Below are positions 56,701 through 63,945 of a stretch of DNA of 64,000 nt, piece by piece (positions within the stretch are counted from its first letter, which is position 1; each line of letters starts with the position of its first letter). The notes beneath the pieces are model-generated. The model made no database searches. It was not told where the DNA came from and saw only the letters and a list, made by a program, of their open reading frames with translations. The stretch is taken from NCBI GenBank assembly GCA_019359515.1, contig JAHHHC010000001.1:364394-428393 (forward strand). Reading direction: 5' to 3'. This stretch comes from Desmonostoc vinosum HA7617-LM4 (lineage in GTDB: Bacteria; Cyanobacteriota; Cyanobacteriia; Cyanobacteriales; Nostocaceae). The position numbers and the translations under genes were made by a program.

Positions 56701-57440
56701 AACAAATACTCAATGCTGTTAACAGTAGAATAGCTAGCCAGTCCGATAAGTTTGAGCTTACTTATACTAAAGACCAGTTAGACTCCATCATCAAGAAAGG
56801 GAAAGAACTGGGACTAAGTGATAAAGTTATTGAAGATTTAATTTACACAGGGTCAAGAAAAGCTAAGGCCATCACAGCTGATGAACTTGTTGGCCAAATG
56901 GAACATTGGGCTAATGTTATTAAAGAGCGGGGATACCCAGAGAAGTTTTCTAGTAAAGAAGAGTTTCAGGAATTTAGCCAAGACTTACTCAAAGGTGTAA
57001 GACAAGCAGGCATTCCTGCCGATGATATCAGAATCCAAGGCTCATCACTGCGGAAAACTACCGCTCAAGATGTTGATATTGCTGCATTCGTCGATGAACC
57101 AGCTTTTGATCGATTACTAATTGATCGATACCACGACAAAATAACAATAAAAGAAAATAATACAAAAGTTTCTTTAGCTGATAAATCCCATGAAGAACTA
57201 GTTCAATTAGCTAATGATATTGCAGCCAACCCGACAAAATATAATGCACAAGGTAAGACTTTCCAGAATGCCTTGCTAAATGGCATCATAAGTTCCAAGT
57301 CTGATATTGTCAAACCACTGAAACAGACCACTAAGACAATTAACGAGAAATATCCTCATTTGAATGTTGAATCTATCTCTGTTTTAATTAGAGGCGGACG
57401 ATTTGATGTCAAGCCTGACTTACCTGTAACAGGAAATTGA
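50799..57440 (+). CDS. Giant DUF4157 (eCIS-core) protein with tandem C-terminal effector modules
   Basis: A 2213-residue protein. Residues 1-290 are polar, with HDISRISL twice and INQPGDIYEQEADRVAQQVMR. DUF4157 (about 295-373) has MEQAFGADFSSVKIHSD and a zinc-peptidase-like HELTH (364-368). CxxC acidic motifs recur (CATCEAEE, CSECEQEQ). Residues about 400-700 are acidic and Pro/Gln-rich, 740-1210 Ala/Gln-rich coiled coil, and 1221-1385 a glycine-zipper hydrophobic stretch able to insert in membranes. Two copies of a THMDEPEIEPG...CSDC spacer (about 1490 and 1875) introduce different tips: an HHSSFMAGRP...SGHY domain (about 1650-1825) and a terminal nucleotidyltransferase-like domain with GSSLR and DVD (2091-2093). 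A secreted or contractile-system effector is inferred. Confidence 0.85.
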   Translation: MSDRIMPKSKKAAKSSLMNSSLSSSTIPTLASPTRGFGLQPDTVEQESSLQEEQPQSEQSSELPPTHDISRISLRRSQVENATTPSETPYGHQPHWVTQRLMRMVAPQPVISPEESHTDDQDDIVQTKCATCEAEEQEEDSQTESLPVQREELRAEEENLQMKSLANSTPPLVQPEELPATQETNISQVQPAYKPLSHDISRISLHRPQAKLKINQPGDIYEQEADRVAQQVMRKLSEPVNLQSQPQEELPAPPADNLQMKSLADTVTPVVQRKGGGEMAATPDIETSIQESRGGGESMSDDIRQPMEQAFGADFSSVKIHSDSRSDQLNQSIQARAFTTGQDIFFRQGEYTPGSNAGKELLAHELTHVIQQKGNSIQPQADVQRVCSECEQEQENSEQLLQAKELPGSTPQLPGDVSALNNQSQQTTEPAAESLENENADVSEELTQGNSNQDTVSEQSPSDTGGVEPPPDDDPQAQAEVLEKMRLAKEEGADLENPESENSVEIAAPQDQPSTEGEKTAEQENGEDEPSPKNQPLKAANTEVEDTKTEDEPSPENQPLKAAEAEVEDTKKEDKEDQKAEGSENIPPETAEEATNQNPQNPETPVNQGEQTPTQPSTEPGNDVTAQGVETPAPAQTPPTEQLNPQNPEAITAAVTPETVAEKEDATAEAVESQVQQNVISNGTAALVSSGINFAPPEQEGVEQGEDDTDFAQEQAAAASSVANNFFAEAAVRVQKITEIGQGISPRIQEGAENAKALVTAQVAQQKTAVSTQIAQQREQTQAEAQAAIAHIKSQYDAGVAATTQLVATNKQKIETEHATALQKVDEQERNQLAKVEEAYNRTVEQVRAAGVKVGDDAIAFGEQKATAWESQIKGEDDNFWDGPLTDNRLKARAKAAREVAGQYKTGLIEEANKQADKVPEGKPKDIENVHSIAKQSREQLQTLQKQSLQNLTEVEQKVLTQLADAQTQLTQAANQTQQDTLQTLNQQEAAQLQLLEGYAQGQIAAIDRDTQKAIASLQNGVNEAATNLQTTLQETQSQLQDTPAPNPDELSPVLAEILAQFDNAVAIAQEKTEQGITASAQGISQGGQQVVGAVSAMAQKGLEESAIVTQDAKTSLTNLKQGATDTFSQIQQTLTTVVTQTTDAAVQGFNEATQGSQTAFDKYNETLETSLQKSVKDLEDGLKGAIQGGKEPTLETDIQKYADEAAAKEEPRGVSFFKTLAKVLLVVAVIAVAIVFAPAVIGAVGAAAAALGASAAIAGGIGAIVGGAIVGAIAGAVIQMGNNLIDGKNLLDGVGKAMLAGAIGGALGGLGGLAGNALAQAGKLGTGLTQLAGRVGIDVAFDIAGGIFGNLATGQPITVEGILIGAAIAGGVGAAVSKEALGKLGKLGRGIESMQTRNFQAGERFGRGAVDTFRGTGSKVDTPTVGSPDVKAPETSLPRGTSPEPQTQLPRGTSPEVDTPTGAKTDTELPGVKSQQTDVKVPQETVGGDRTTHMDEPEIEPGVVAKQTAADGHEIKVLKDGRVVRCSDCEPMNVPKETANTSNSKEKLEQATKQYDAENEYKMDWENPNDILKLLKLADEGIPEAGPSTSPSRANQQVGDEILPASPTVPRKEVWDEILPPDSPVTAGKKPEQTATDQSPSTSPTSSLKSRFANLLTRLRGLGGSKYKTIGMLKSFAATDKLNSVDYLKTAQERLQYKVQFENGKLLKSDGSPLHTLDSSAHGAKGYVMYVMDKDGNIYTAGSDQVQHHSSFMAGRPVASAGEIKVENGVIKEIIDQSGHYAPTKGKTKQFETELKKNNVDLGEVQKNYRYFTTRKQREKAGFEFARLGEEAVTSSNTKSDVDTGTSRGLKPENEISTTTREQEDIAVAGPSGRTTHMDEPEIEPGIVAKASASDGHDIKIPKSGKIYKCSDCAEIRQRYADLLQQKPELKQRLDEIEAIKDPNEKADAAAKFEAELSQMGLARQGEQILNAVNSRIASQSDKFELTYTKDQLDSIIKKGKELGLSDKVIEDLIYTGSRKAKAITADELVGQMEHWANVIKERGYPEKFSSKEEFQEFSQDLLKGVRQAGIPADDIRIQGSSLRKTTAQDVDIAAFVDEPAFDRLLIDRYHDKITIKENNTKVSLADKSHEELVQLANDIAANPTKYNAQGKTFQNALLNGIISSKSDIVKPLKQTTKTINEKYPHLNVESISVLIRGGRFDVKPDLPVTGN

Positions 57441-57444
57441 GACA

Positions 57445-57801
57445 ATGAATAAAATAGCCTTTTATGGAGCAATAAATTCTGGCGATTACAAGGTTGTAGC
57501 CGCTATATTTAAAAATTGGCTAAAAACAGAAGATTTGGATATTAAAATCAGGCTCAGCGGTGAAGAAATAGTATACGAAAACGAACAAATTTACTTGTAT
57601 TCTTACAATTCGGTGACTACTGAAGGAGTAACACCTAGTTTTCTCTTGGAAGGTAATATGTCCAAGACACTTGACGAAGTAAAAGTATTGTTACAAGAAC
57701 TATGGCAATTGTGCCAAGAACAAAATATTAGTAGTAGCTTTGAATATGTTGAAGTTACAGAGGATGGAGATGAAGTCACAGAGCAATTTTATATTGAATA
57801 A
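57445..57801 (+). CDS. Candidate immunity protein for the adjacent effector
   Basis: A 118-residue, strongly acidic soluble protein starting 4 bp after the stop of the 2213-residue protein. That spacing is typical of toxin-immunity pairs. It has blocks MNKIAFYGAINSGDYKVVAAIF, KTEDLDIKIRLSGEEIVYEN and SKTLDEVKVLLQELWQLCQE, and an acidic C-terminus. There is no signal peptide or membrane helix. I do not recognise the family; the immunity role is inferred from size, charge and position only. Confidence 0.6.
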   Translation: MNKIAFYGAINSGDYKVVAAIFKNWLKTEDLDIKIRLSGEEIVYENEQIYLYSYNSVTTEGVTPSFLLEGNMSKTLDEVKVLLQELWQLCQEQNISSSFEYVEVTEDGDEVTEQFYIE

Positions 57802-57849
57802 AGAGTGATAAAATGTACCAAAATTTGAAAAGTATACAAGTCCAAAGAG

Positions 57850-58045
57850 CTAATTAAATAATTCGTAATTCGTAATTCGTAATGACGCGACGCTCCTGCG
57901 TCGCTCTAAGCGAAGCTATGCCGTAGGCTTTACGCTGACGCTCGTACCTCGCTACCGCTGACGCTCGAGGACTCGCTACCGCTTCGCTAACGCTAACGCT
58001 ATCGAGGACTCGCTACCGCTACGAAGCGCGTAATTCGTAATTAAG
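57850..58045. repeat. Dispersed AATTCGTAATTCG and GACGCTCG-rich repeats
   Basis: Contains AATTCGTAATTCGTAATG, the reverse complement of the duplicated core at 12914-13012 (TCGCTCTAAGCGAAGC), and several GAGGACTCGCTACCGCT units. It separates the effector-immunity pair from the next gene. Confidence 0.75.
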
Positions 58046-58059
58046 TTTTGTAATGAGGA

Positions 58060-58175
58060 TTTAGCGCCAAGTCACCAGGGGGAAACCTACTCACTGACGG
58101 CAGTTGTTCATGGGGGAAACCACGCCACTTGCGCGGCTGCCGGAAAACCCGTTCAACGCAGTGGCTCCCCAAGAT
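58060..58175. repeat. GGGGGAAACC-type intergenic repeat
   Basis: Two GGGGGAAACC blocks (about 58078 and 58112) with GTTCAACGCAGTGGCTCCCC at the end. I recognise the style of sequence as a dispersed cyanobacterial intergenic repeat. No gene was seen. Confidence 0.4.
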
Positions 58176-58292
58176 CACACTGCCTCAACTTTGTAAGACA
58201 ACCCCAACACAAAAATTGCTGATTATAGAACTGGGTACTTAAACCCACGGAACTAGTTAAATTGGTGCAGTGTAGAGAGAGAGTAAGTTTAT

Positions 58293-59063
58293 ATGAGCAG
58301 TATACAGCAAAATTCACTTTGGATTGATTCTAAGCGATCGCGTTATTTTCTCATCCCCAGTAATCACAAGTTTACTAGGGGAAGTTTCACCATTTGTACG
58401 GTGAATGGCATCAAAAAAAAAGTCTCTCTAACTGCAATTTCTGCCTTTGAAATCTCAGAATCAGAAGCAAAACAATACCTTCAACCTGAGATAAATCAGG
58501 TAGTAGAGCAAGCAAAAACAACTTTCTCTAACATCACCACATCATCACAAGTAACTCCACCAAATCCTCAGTCTGCATCCGATATTCTCTCACTTTTGGG
58601 TATCATTCCTGAAGAACTACAAAATCATCCAGAAGCTACTCAAGCTAAATTTGTTAATATTTTCAACGAACTCAAAGAATTATTGAGTGCATCAACCTCT
58701 CAAAATGATGTTGCGCGGGGACGTTTAGATTCAGTTAAAGAAACATTACAAGCTCAAGGTATCAATATCGGCGACAATATTGAGCAACTTCCTGATAAAA
58801 TCCAAGAGATTCTTTCATCATCCAATCTTGAGCAGTGTCTGCAAGAAATTGTGAATAATTTGCATAATCCAATAGCAAAAAATACTAATGGACAGCAAAT
58901 TGATGAAACTATTCAAACTTTAAACCATGATATATTTAGCGAAGAACAGAAGCAATTAGAAGCACAAAGACAGCAAAAGTATAGACAATCTGCACAAGAT
59001 GCGATCGCTCAATCTTTCAAATCTCGTGGTTTACGCCCATTTGCTGGCGGCGACTTTAAATAA
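58293..59063 (+). CDS. Hypothetical protein with helical C-terminal half
   Basis: A 256-residue soluble protein. Residues 1-70 are beta-rich (SLWIDSKRSRYFLIPSNHKF, GSFTICTVNGIKKKVSL). A Ser/Thr/Pro linker is followed from about 95 by a helical part (SDILSLLGIIPEELQNHPEAT, FNELKELLSA) and a charged coiled-coil end (EEQKQLEAQRQQKYRQSAQD) closing with SRGLRPFAGGDFK. No signal or membrane segment is present. I do not recognise it. It ends 5 bp before the stop of the convergent ftsW gene. A link to the effector locus upstream is possible but not shown. Confidence 0.65.
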   Translation: MSSIQQNSLWIDSKRSRYFLIPSNHKFTRGSFTICTVNGIKKKVSLTAISAFEISESEAKQYLQPEINQVVEQAKTTFSNITTSSQVTPPNPQSASDILSLLGIIPEELQNHPEATQAKFVNIFNELKELLSASTSQNDVARGRLDSVKETLQAQGINIGDNIEQLPDKIQEILSSSNLEQCLQEIVNNLHNPIAKNTNGQQIDETIQTLNHDIFSEEQKQLEAQRQQKYRQSAQDAIAQSFKSRGLRPFAGGDFK

Positions 59064-59068
59064 AAAAG

Positions 59069-60265
59069 CTATTTAGTTTTCTGAAACATGCGACGCCTGC
59101 GCCCATCTTCACCAGGGGGTTTTCGCAACGGCACTATCTCGGCTTCATTACTCTCGCGTGCTACCCGAATCAACAACCCAGCTGCAACCAAGCTGGCAAT
59201 CATGGAATTACCACCATAACTAAATAAAGGCAAAGGCAAACCAGTAGTCGGTAAAGCACCAGTAGCAACGCCAATATGGAGTAATGATTGCCCTACCATC
59301 AAGATTGTCACACCGATCGCCACTAGTCGATGCACTGAACTTTTAGCCTTGAGGGCCACTACTAATCCTAGCGTAGCGAATATAGCCAATAGTACTAATA
59401 GTACGATACTGCCAACAAAGCCAAACTCTTCAGCGTAGACAGCAAAAATAAAATCGGTGTCTTGAATTGGCAAATAAAACAGCTTTTGTTGAGAAAACCC
59501 AAATCCCGCACCCCAAGTTTTTCCTGAACCGACTGCAAGCAAACTTTGCACCAGTTGATAACCATCTCCTGTAGCATCAGCCCAAGGATTCAGGAACGAC
59601 ATAACTCGCTTACGCTGATACTCTTTAATACTAATACTCAATACCGCTAACAAAAATCCAGCGATCGCAGTTCCTCCCAAATATTTATATGGCAACCCGG
59701 CAGCTAAAGCAATTAGCCAAATCGTCATCCCACAAAGCGCCGTGGTACTCAAGTTAGGCTGAACAAGAATTCCCAACAATACAAACCCAAAAATCCCCAG
59801 CCAAGTCAAGCGTACCCGCCAACTCAGCCGTTCCCACTGCCCAAAAATCTGTGCGCTTTGCAACACCAAAAAGGGTTTAATCAATTCAGAGGGTTGAATG
59901 GGAACTGGGCCTAGTAACCTACGAGCTGAACCAAGATCCGTCTTTCCTAACCCCGGAATCAGAGTGACAATAATTAATCCTAATAGCAGTATCACTAACC
60001 AAGGAGATATCCCCACAATTTTTCGCACGGGGAGGTTAACAATAATATTGAATCCAATTAAGCCAACTAGCACCCACAGCAGTTGACGCTTAATATAATA
60101 CAGACCATCATCATAGTTCGCATCGGCCACGGGATATGATGCCGAAAATAACATAATCAAGCCGACAAATAGCCAAATCAACGTTAACCAGCGCAACAAC
60201 CGCGCCTCTAACGCCCAGCTAGAGACGGTATTGTTAAAAAAGGGAATCAGGTGACGTAGATTCAC
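59069..60265 (-). CDS. ftsW: Cell division peptidoglycan glycosyltransferase FtsW
   Basis: A 398-residue SEDS-family protein with about ten membrane helices that polymerises septal peptidoglycan from lipid II. Signature blocks are GLIMLFSASYPVAD, GSARRLLGPVPIQPSELIKPFLVL, QPNLSTTAL, QDTDFIFAVYAEEFGFVG with the conserved loop aspartate, and the closing LPLPLFSYGGNSMIASLVAAGLLIRV. RodA is the paralogue it could be confused with; the length and QPSEL/YGGNS context favour FtsW. The start is a GTG at 60265; TTG 60271 is the alternative. Upstream lies a GACGCGGGG tract. Confidence 0.88.
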   Translation of the reverse strand: MNLRHLIPFFNNTVSSWALEARLLRWLTLIWLFVGLIMLFSASYPVADANYDDGLYYIKRQLLWVLVGLIGFNIIVNLPVRKIVGISPWLVILLLGLIIVTLIPGLGKTDLGSARRLLGPVPIQPSELIKPFLVLQSAQIFGQWERLSWRVRLTWLGIFGFVLLGILVQPNLSTTALCGMTIWLIALAAGLPYKYLGGTAIAGFLLAVLSISIKEYQRKRVMSFLNPWADATGDGYQLVQSLLAVGSGKTWGAGFGFSQQKLFYLPIQDTDFIFAVYAEEFGFVGSIVLLVLLAIFATLGLVVALKAKSSVHRLVAIGVTILMVGQSLLHIGVATGALPTTGLPLPLFSYGGNSMIASLVAAGLLIRVARESNEAEIVPLRKPPGEDGRRRRMFQKTK

Positions 60266-60498
60266 GAGCAATATAAGTAGGGGTTAGGGGTTGGTTTTAT
60301 TGACGCGGGGACGCGCGGGGACGCGGGGACGCGGGGAAAGATTTTGGAACGAACAAATAGGTTTATTTCGGACTGAATATGAAAAATCTACCTTTGAAAG
60401 TTAAGAGTTAGGGGTTGGGAATAAAACTCATAAATCATAACTTACGTTTAATGTGAATTAAGTTGGGAAAAATTGGTCTTGCTGATGTCATAAATCTT

Positions 60499-60597
60499 TG
60501 CCCTCACCCTAAATCCCTCTCCCAAACTGGGAGAGGGACTTTGAAATTGCTCCTCTTCTCCCACACTTGGGAGAAGAGGTTGGGAGATGAGGGCTAT
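60499..60597. repeat. Paired hairpin repeat CTCTCCCA...TGGGAGAG
   Basis: CCCTCTCCCAAACTGGGAGAGGG at about 60515-60537 (23 bp) and CTCTTCTCCCACACTTGGGAGAAGAG just after form two strong hairpins inside CCCTCACCCTAAAT...GAGGGC. This is a widely dispersed cyanobacterial intergenic repeat. The surrounding 60272-60820 has no gene. Confidence 0.8.
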
Positions 60598-60756
60598 TGT
60601 TGCATTCATCAACGGTATTCTAATTCACATCAGACGTAACTTATAACTTTTAGGAAATATTGGGAATGGGGAATGGGGAATTGGGAATTGAGGGAATTGT
60701 CATTTGTCATTGATTATTCCCCGCGTCTCCGCGTCCCCGCGTCTCCGCGTCCCCGC

Positions 60757-60807
60757 GTCCCCCTCATCCCCCTCATCCCCCTCATCCCCCTCATCCCCCT
60801 CATCCCC
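60757..60807. repeat. (CCCCTCATC)n nonanucleotide array
   Basis: About six direct copies of CCCCTCATC, directly followed by CCTGCCCC and preceded by a CCCCGCGTC tract. It lies just downstream of the stop of the minus-strand gene at 60821-61540. Confidence 0.88.
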
Positions 60808-60820
60808 CTGCCCCAAAAAC

Positions 60821-61540
60821 CTACCCATCAGAGTCGCCAGATATCGCTTTGAGTTTTGAGGTGAAAGACTCGAAGCGATCGCATTTTTCTGGGGTAAACT
60901 GTCCGATTGGAGGATGGTTAACCGCTGGGGGGAGTAGTTTTGTTGGTTGATTAAAGGTTGCAGGGGGATTAATAGTTAGCTTTTGCTTGACAAAAGATGC
61001 TAGTTGACGGGGTGTTGAGTTGATCAATTCCTCAGAAGTTGATGATTTCGGGACGCTTTCGTTGTCCTTATTTTCCTGTTGAACTTCTGGTTGATTGACA
61101 GATATCTGTTGTTCTGCACTTACCAACTGTAAAGGTGTAGTGTTGCTTTTCTTTGCAGGTGGTAGTTGCAGACTCGTAACTTTCTCAAAGGTGGGATTTT
61201 TTCTGGCTGATGCTGGGGCTGGTGGAGTCACCGCAGTGAGGCTTTCAGGGAATTTGCTACAAATTAGGCGTTCAAATTCCATGTTGAAATGATAAGTGGC
61301 TTGTCCTCGCCGTTGCCAAAATACTAAGATTTGCTGCACGGAAACCCCTTTGTAGCGACCTTGATACAGTGCTTCAATTACTGCTAAGTGTAGCCAATTA
61401 ATCGGATATTGAGTTTGCCAACGTTCTACTAACTCATTGGCACTATAGCCACTGAGATCGAAACTATAGTGAGTTAATAGGGCGATCGCCAGTTCAGGGG
61501 CAGTATCAAGGGCTGAAGTATCCAGTGCTGTTGTTAACAT
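60821..61540 (-). CDS. Cyanobacterial hypothetical protein, DnaD-like N-terminal domain suspected
   Basis: A 239-residue protein. The first ~100 residues are helical and well structured: LAIALLTHYSFDLSGYSANEL, INWLHLAVIEALYQGRYKGVSV and QILVFWQRRGQATYHFNMEFERLIC. The pattern W-[GR]xxxxxxxxIxxFWxxRG resembles DnaD/DnaB-type replication domains, though this is only a suspicion. The remaining 140 residues are a low-complexity Pro/Ser/Gln linker, with a short conserved tail TPEKCDRFESFTSKLKAIS. From memory, homologues are common in Nostocales. A role at the nucleoid is unproven. Confidence 0.7.
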   Translation of the reverse strand: MLTTALDTSALDTAPELAIALLTHYSFDLSGYSANELVERWQTQYPINWLHLAVIEALYQGRYKGVSVQQILVFWQRRGQATYHFNMEFERLICSKFPESLTAVTPPAPASARKNPTFEKVTSLQLPPAKKSNTTPLQLVSAEQQISVNQPEVQQENKDNESVPKSSTSEELINSTPRQLASFVKQKLTINPPATFNQPTKLLPPAVNHPPIGQFTPEKCDRFESFTSKLKAISGDSDG

Positions 61541-61667
61541 GGGCTATTTGCTTTAGGCAATAGGTATAAGTTTTGCACCCATCGCATATAGCCTAACGTG
61601 CTTTTCACTACATGGTTTTTTTGCCAAGAGTTGCCAAGCCGATAGGCAGTGTTTTTCATTTTACTTG

Positions 61668-63755
61668 TCAACTGCTAGAATGCAACACTATATAAGGGGA
61701 ATTGATCGCAGATGTTCGCTGAATGCTGACTAATGCTTGATAAACCATTGCTGCCACCTCTGCCCTTGTTGCTTCTCGCGTGGGTGCGAGGAGTTTGGGA
61801 TCTGGATGATTGACGATGATTCTTTGTTTTGTTCCAGTTGCCACAGCTTTTTGAGCATATTCAGGAATAGTTTGACTATCGCTATATGCATTTAAAAAAT
61901 TGCTGTCGGCGGTTGCTAGTCCTAAACCGTTTACTAGCGAGACAATTACTTGTAAACGTTGCACATTTTGCTGAGGGCGGAAGGTGCGATCGTTAAATCC
62001 GCTGACAAAGCCTCCACTAGCAGCGATTTGAATCGCTTTGTATCCCCAAAAATCCTGGGCGACATCGGTAAAATCGGGGGCCGGGCGTTTGGGAGTAGGA
62101 TTAAAGGCTGTTGCCACTAAAGCTGCATACTGGGCACGAGTCATCGGTTTATTTGGTTGGTAGCTGCCATCGGCGAAACCTTGGGTAAAACCCATACTCA
62201 CTAATGCCCGGATAAATGGTTCTGCCCAATGCCCCACAATATCGGTGAAGGAGGGCACATCAGCTTCAGGACTGACAATGTAGGGAGATGCGATCGCATT
62301 TTCCTTACCACTTGTCACCAAAGCTTGATAAATTAATGCCGCTACCTCTGCGCGAGTGATATCTCGTAGTGGTTCTAATTGTGCGGTTTGGGGATAATTC
62401 ACCACTAGTAATTTTTGCGTAGCCACTGCCACAGGATTGGTGGCATAGCTGGGAATTTGGGCGCGATCGCGGTATATACTCAACACATTTGGGTTGCCTC
62501 CACTCAATTTCAAACCATTCACAATAGATACAATTGCTTGCACCTTTGTCAAATTTTGTCCTGGTCGAAATGTACCATCCGGAAAGCCACTAATAAAGCC
62601 CATATTGGCTGCACTTAAAATTGCTGATGCCGCCCAAAAATCTGGCTTGACATCTGTAAAACTACGTGCTTGGTTGCTACTGGGCAACTGAAAAGTTTTG
62701 GCAATCAGGGCAGCGTATTGGGCGCGAGTGATGCGGGCATCTGGGCCGAAAGTCCCATCGGGAAAGCCGCTAATCAAGTTTTTGCTTACCAATGCTTCCA
62801 CGAAAGCCGCTGCCCAATGTCCACTGAGATCGGCGAAACTGCTACCAAATATCGGATTGGAGGTCTCTACAGTAGCAGCAATGAATTCTACCGCCCCTTT
62901 GACTTGGGTAGCATTCAACTGATTTCCCACAGACAGCAACTTTTGCGATGTAGCGTTTTGTAAATCAAATTCGCTATTGTCGCGAAAAATGTTGTTTGCC
63001 GGATCTTGAGTGTTACCTAAATCAGGAATTGCATTGCCATTTACCAACAAACCACCTTGGGTGTTTTTGGTAATCGAATTCTGACGCAGCACTGGTTTGG
63101 CATCGCGTGAGAGGGCGATCGCTGTAGTATTTTCTGATAATTTATTGTTAGCAATCAAAGGCGCGGCAAAATCGCTAATGGCAATACCCAAGGGGTTTCT
63201 TTGGAAAACATTCCCCAGCACTTCTCCCTTGCCGTTACGTGCCATTACCAAACCGCTAGCAGAGTTTTGCAAAAACACGTTATCTAAAATTACAGGTTTG
63301 GCATTACCTGTAACAAATACACCTTCTCGTCCACAATTAATCAAAGTATTATTAGCTACAGTTGGTGCAGCCGATTCAATCCAAACACCAGTACCTTTTG
63401 CTGTGGGATTTGTCACAGTCACACCCAAGAGGCTAGCATTATCTAGCAAGAGTAGCGTCATATTTTGCACACCAAAGCTGGGACTTTGATAATCGCCGCC
63501 TCCAGAAATCAGAATTTCTGCACCTTTTTTGGCTTCATTCCCCATCAATGTCACCCCCGCAGGTATGACTAGGGGAAACACCTCACCAGTAGCGGTGCTG
63601 TAAGTGCCAGATGCTAAGTTGATCGTCGCGGGGGCTTTGCTTGCCTTCAAGGCACGGGTGATGGTTTTAAACGGACTCAACCGCGAACCAGGATTGGTAT
63701 CATTTCCTGTTGCTGGGTTGACATAGAGAGTGTCAGTCAAGGTAGAGTTCACCAT
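61668..63755 (-). CDS. DUF1565 beta-helix protein with six SLH repeats
   Basis: A 695-residue protein. Residues 8-240 are a right-handed parallel beta-helix of the DUF1565/NosD type (LYVNPATGNDTNPGSRLSPFKTI, then repeated NNTLINCGREGVFVTGNAKP units). From about 300 six S-layer-homology repeats follow in two triplets. The first begins SFADLSGHWAAAFVEAL, the fourth FTDIVGHWAEPFIRAL, and each triplet closes with an ITRAEVAALIYQAL-like helix. Six SLH repeats instead of the common three suggest duplication of a triplet. No N-terminal signal peptide is visible (MVNSTLTDTLYV), which is odd for a cell-wall-binding protein. The function is structural or polysaccharide-binding by inference. Confidence 0.87.
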   Translation of the reverse strand: MVNSTLTDTLYVNPATGNDTNPGSRLSPFKTITRALKASKAPATINLASGTYSTATGEVFPLVIPAGVTLMGNEAKKGAEILISGGGDYQSPSFGVQNMTLLLLDNASLLGVTVTNPTAKGTGVWIESAAPTVANNTLINCGREGVFVTGNAKPVILDNVFLQNSASGLVMARNGKGEVLGNVFQRNPLGIAISDFAAPLIANNKLSENTTAIALSRDAKPVLRQNSITKNTQGGLLVNGNAIPDLGNTQDPANNIFRDNSEFDLQNATSQKLLSVGNQLNATQVKGAVEFIAATVETSNPIFGSSFADLSGHWAAAFVEALVSKNLISGFPDGTFGPDARITRAQYAALIAKTFQLPSSNQARSFTDVKPDFWAASAILSAANMGFISGFPDGTFRPGQNLTKVQAIVSIVNGLKLSGGNPNVLSIYRDRAQIPSYATNPVAVATQKLLVVNYPQTAQLEPLRDITRAEVAALIYQALVTSGKENAIASPYIVSPEADVPSFTDIVGHWAEPFIRALVSMGFTQGFADGSYQPNKPMTRAQYAALVATAFNPTPKRPAPDFTDVAQDFWGYKAIQIAASGGFVSGFNDRTFRPQQNVQRLQVIVSLVNGLGLATADSNFLNAYSDSQTIPEYAQKAVATGTKQRIIVNHPDPKLLAPTREATRAEVAAMVYQALVSIQRTSAINSPYIVLHSSS

Positions 63756-63817
63756 TGATTGTTGAGAGTCAATTGTTTAAATTATGACAAAGAAGACTTT
63801 GCAGTTTTAGCAGAATC

Positions 63818-63945
63818 GAAAAGAAGCCCCGCGCTCTAACGCTTCGTTGAGCGTCGGGATGAATTTTTGGGCAACGACGAATTGACCCGCAACCAAATCA
63901 ATCCGTAGGATTGACAGGACAGTGGGTCGATGAGGAGTCGCCATT
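63818..63945. repeat. Dispersed ~150 bp element (IS200/IS605 end-like), copy 2
   Basis: Reverse complement of the blocks at 13375-13537: GAAGCCCCGCGCTCTAACG, CTTCGTTGAGCGTCGGGATG, TTTTTGGGCAACGACGAATTG and CAATCCGTAGGATTGACAG. The two copies lie 50 kb apart in opposite orientation. The window end (63946-64000) shows no gene. Confidence 0.6.

Noticed and set aside
50799..59063. A complete contractile injection (eCIS/tCIS) locus
   Set aside because: Only a DUF4157 effector-like protein is present; no sheath, tube, baseplate, spike or AAA ATPase genes are in the window.
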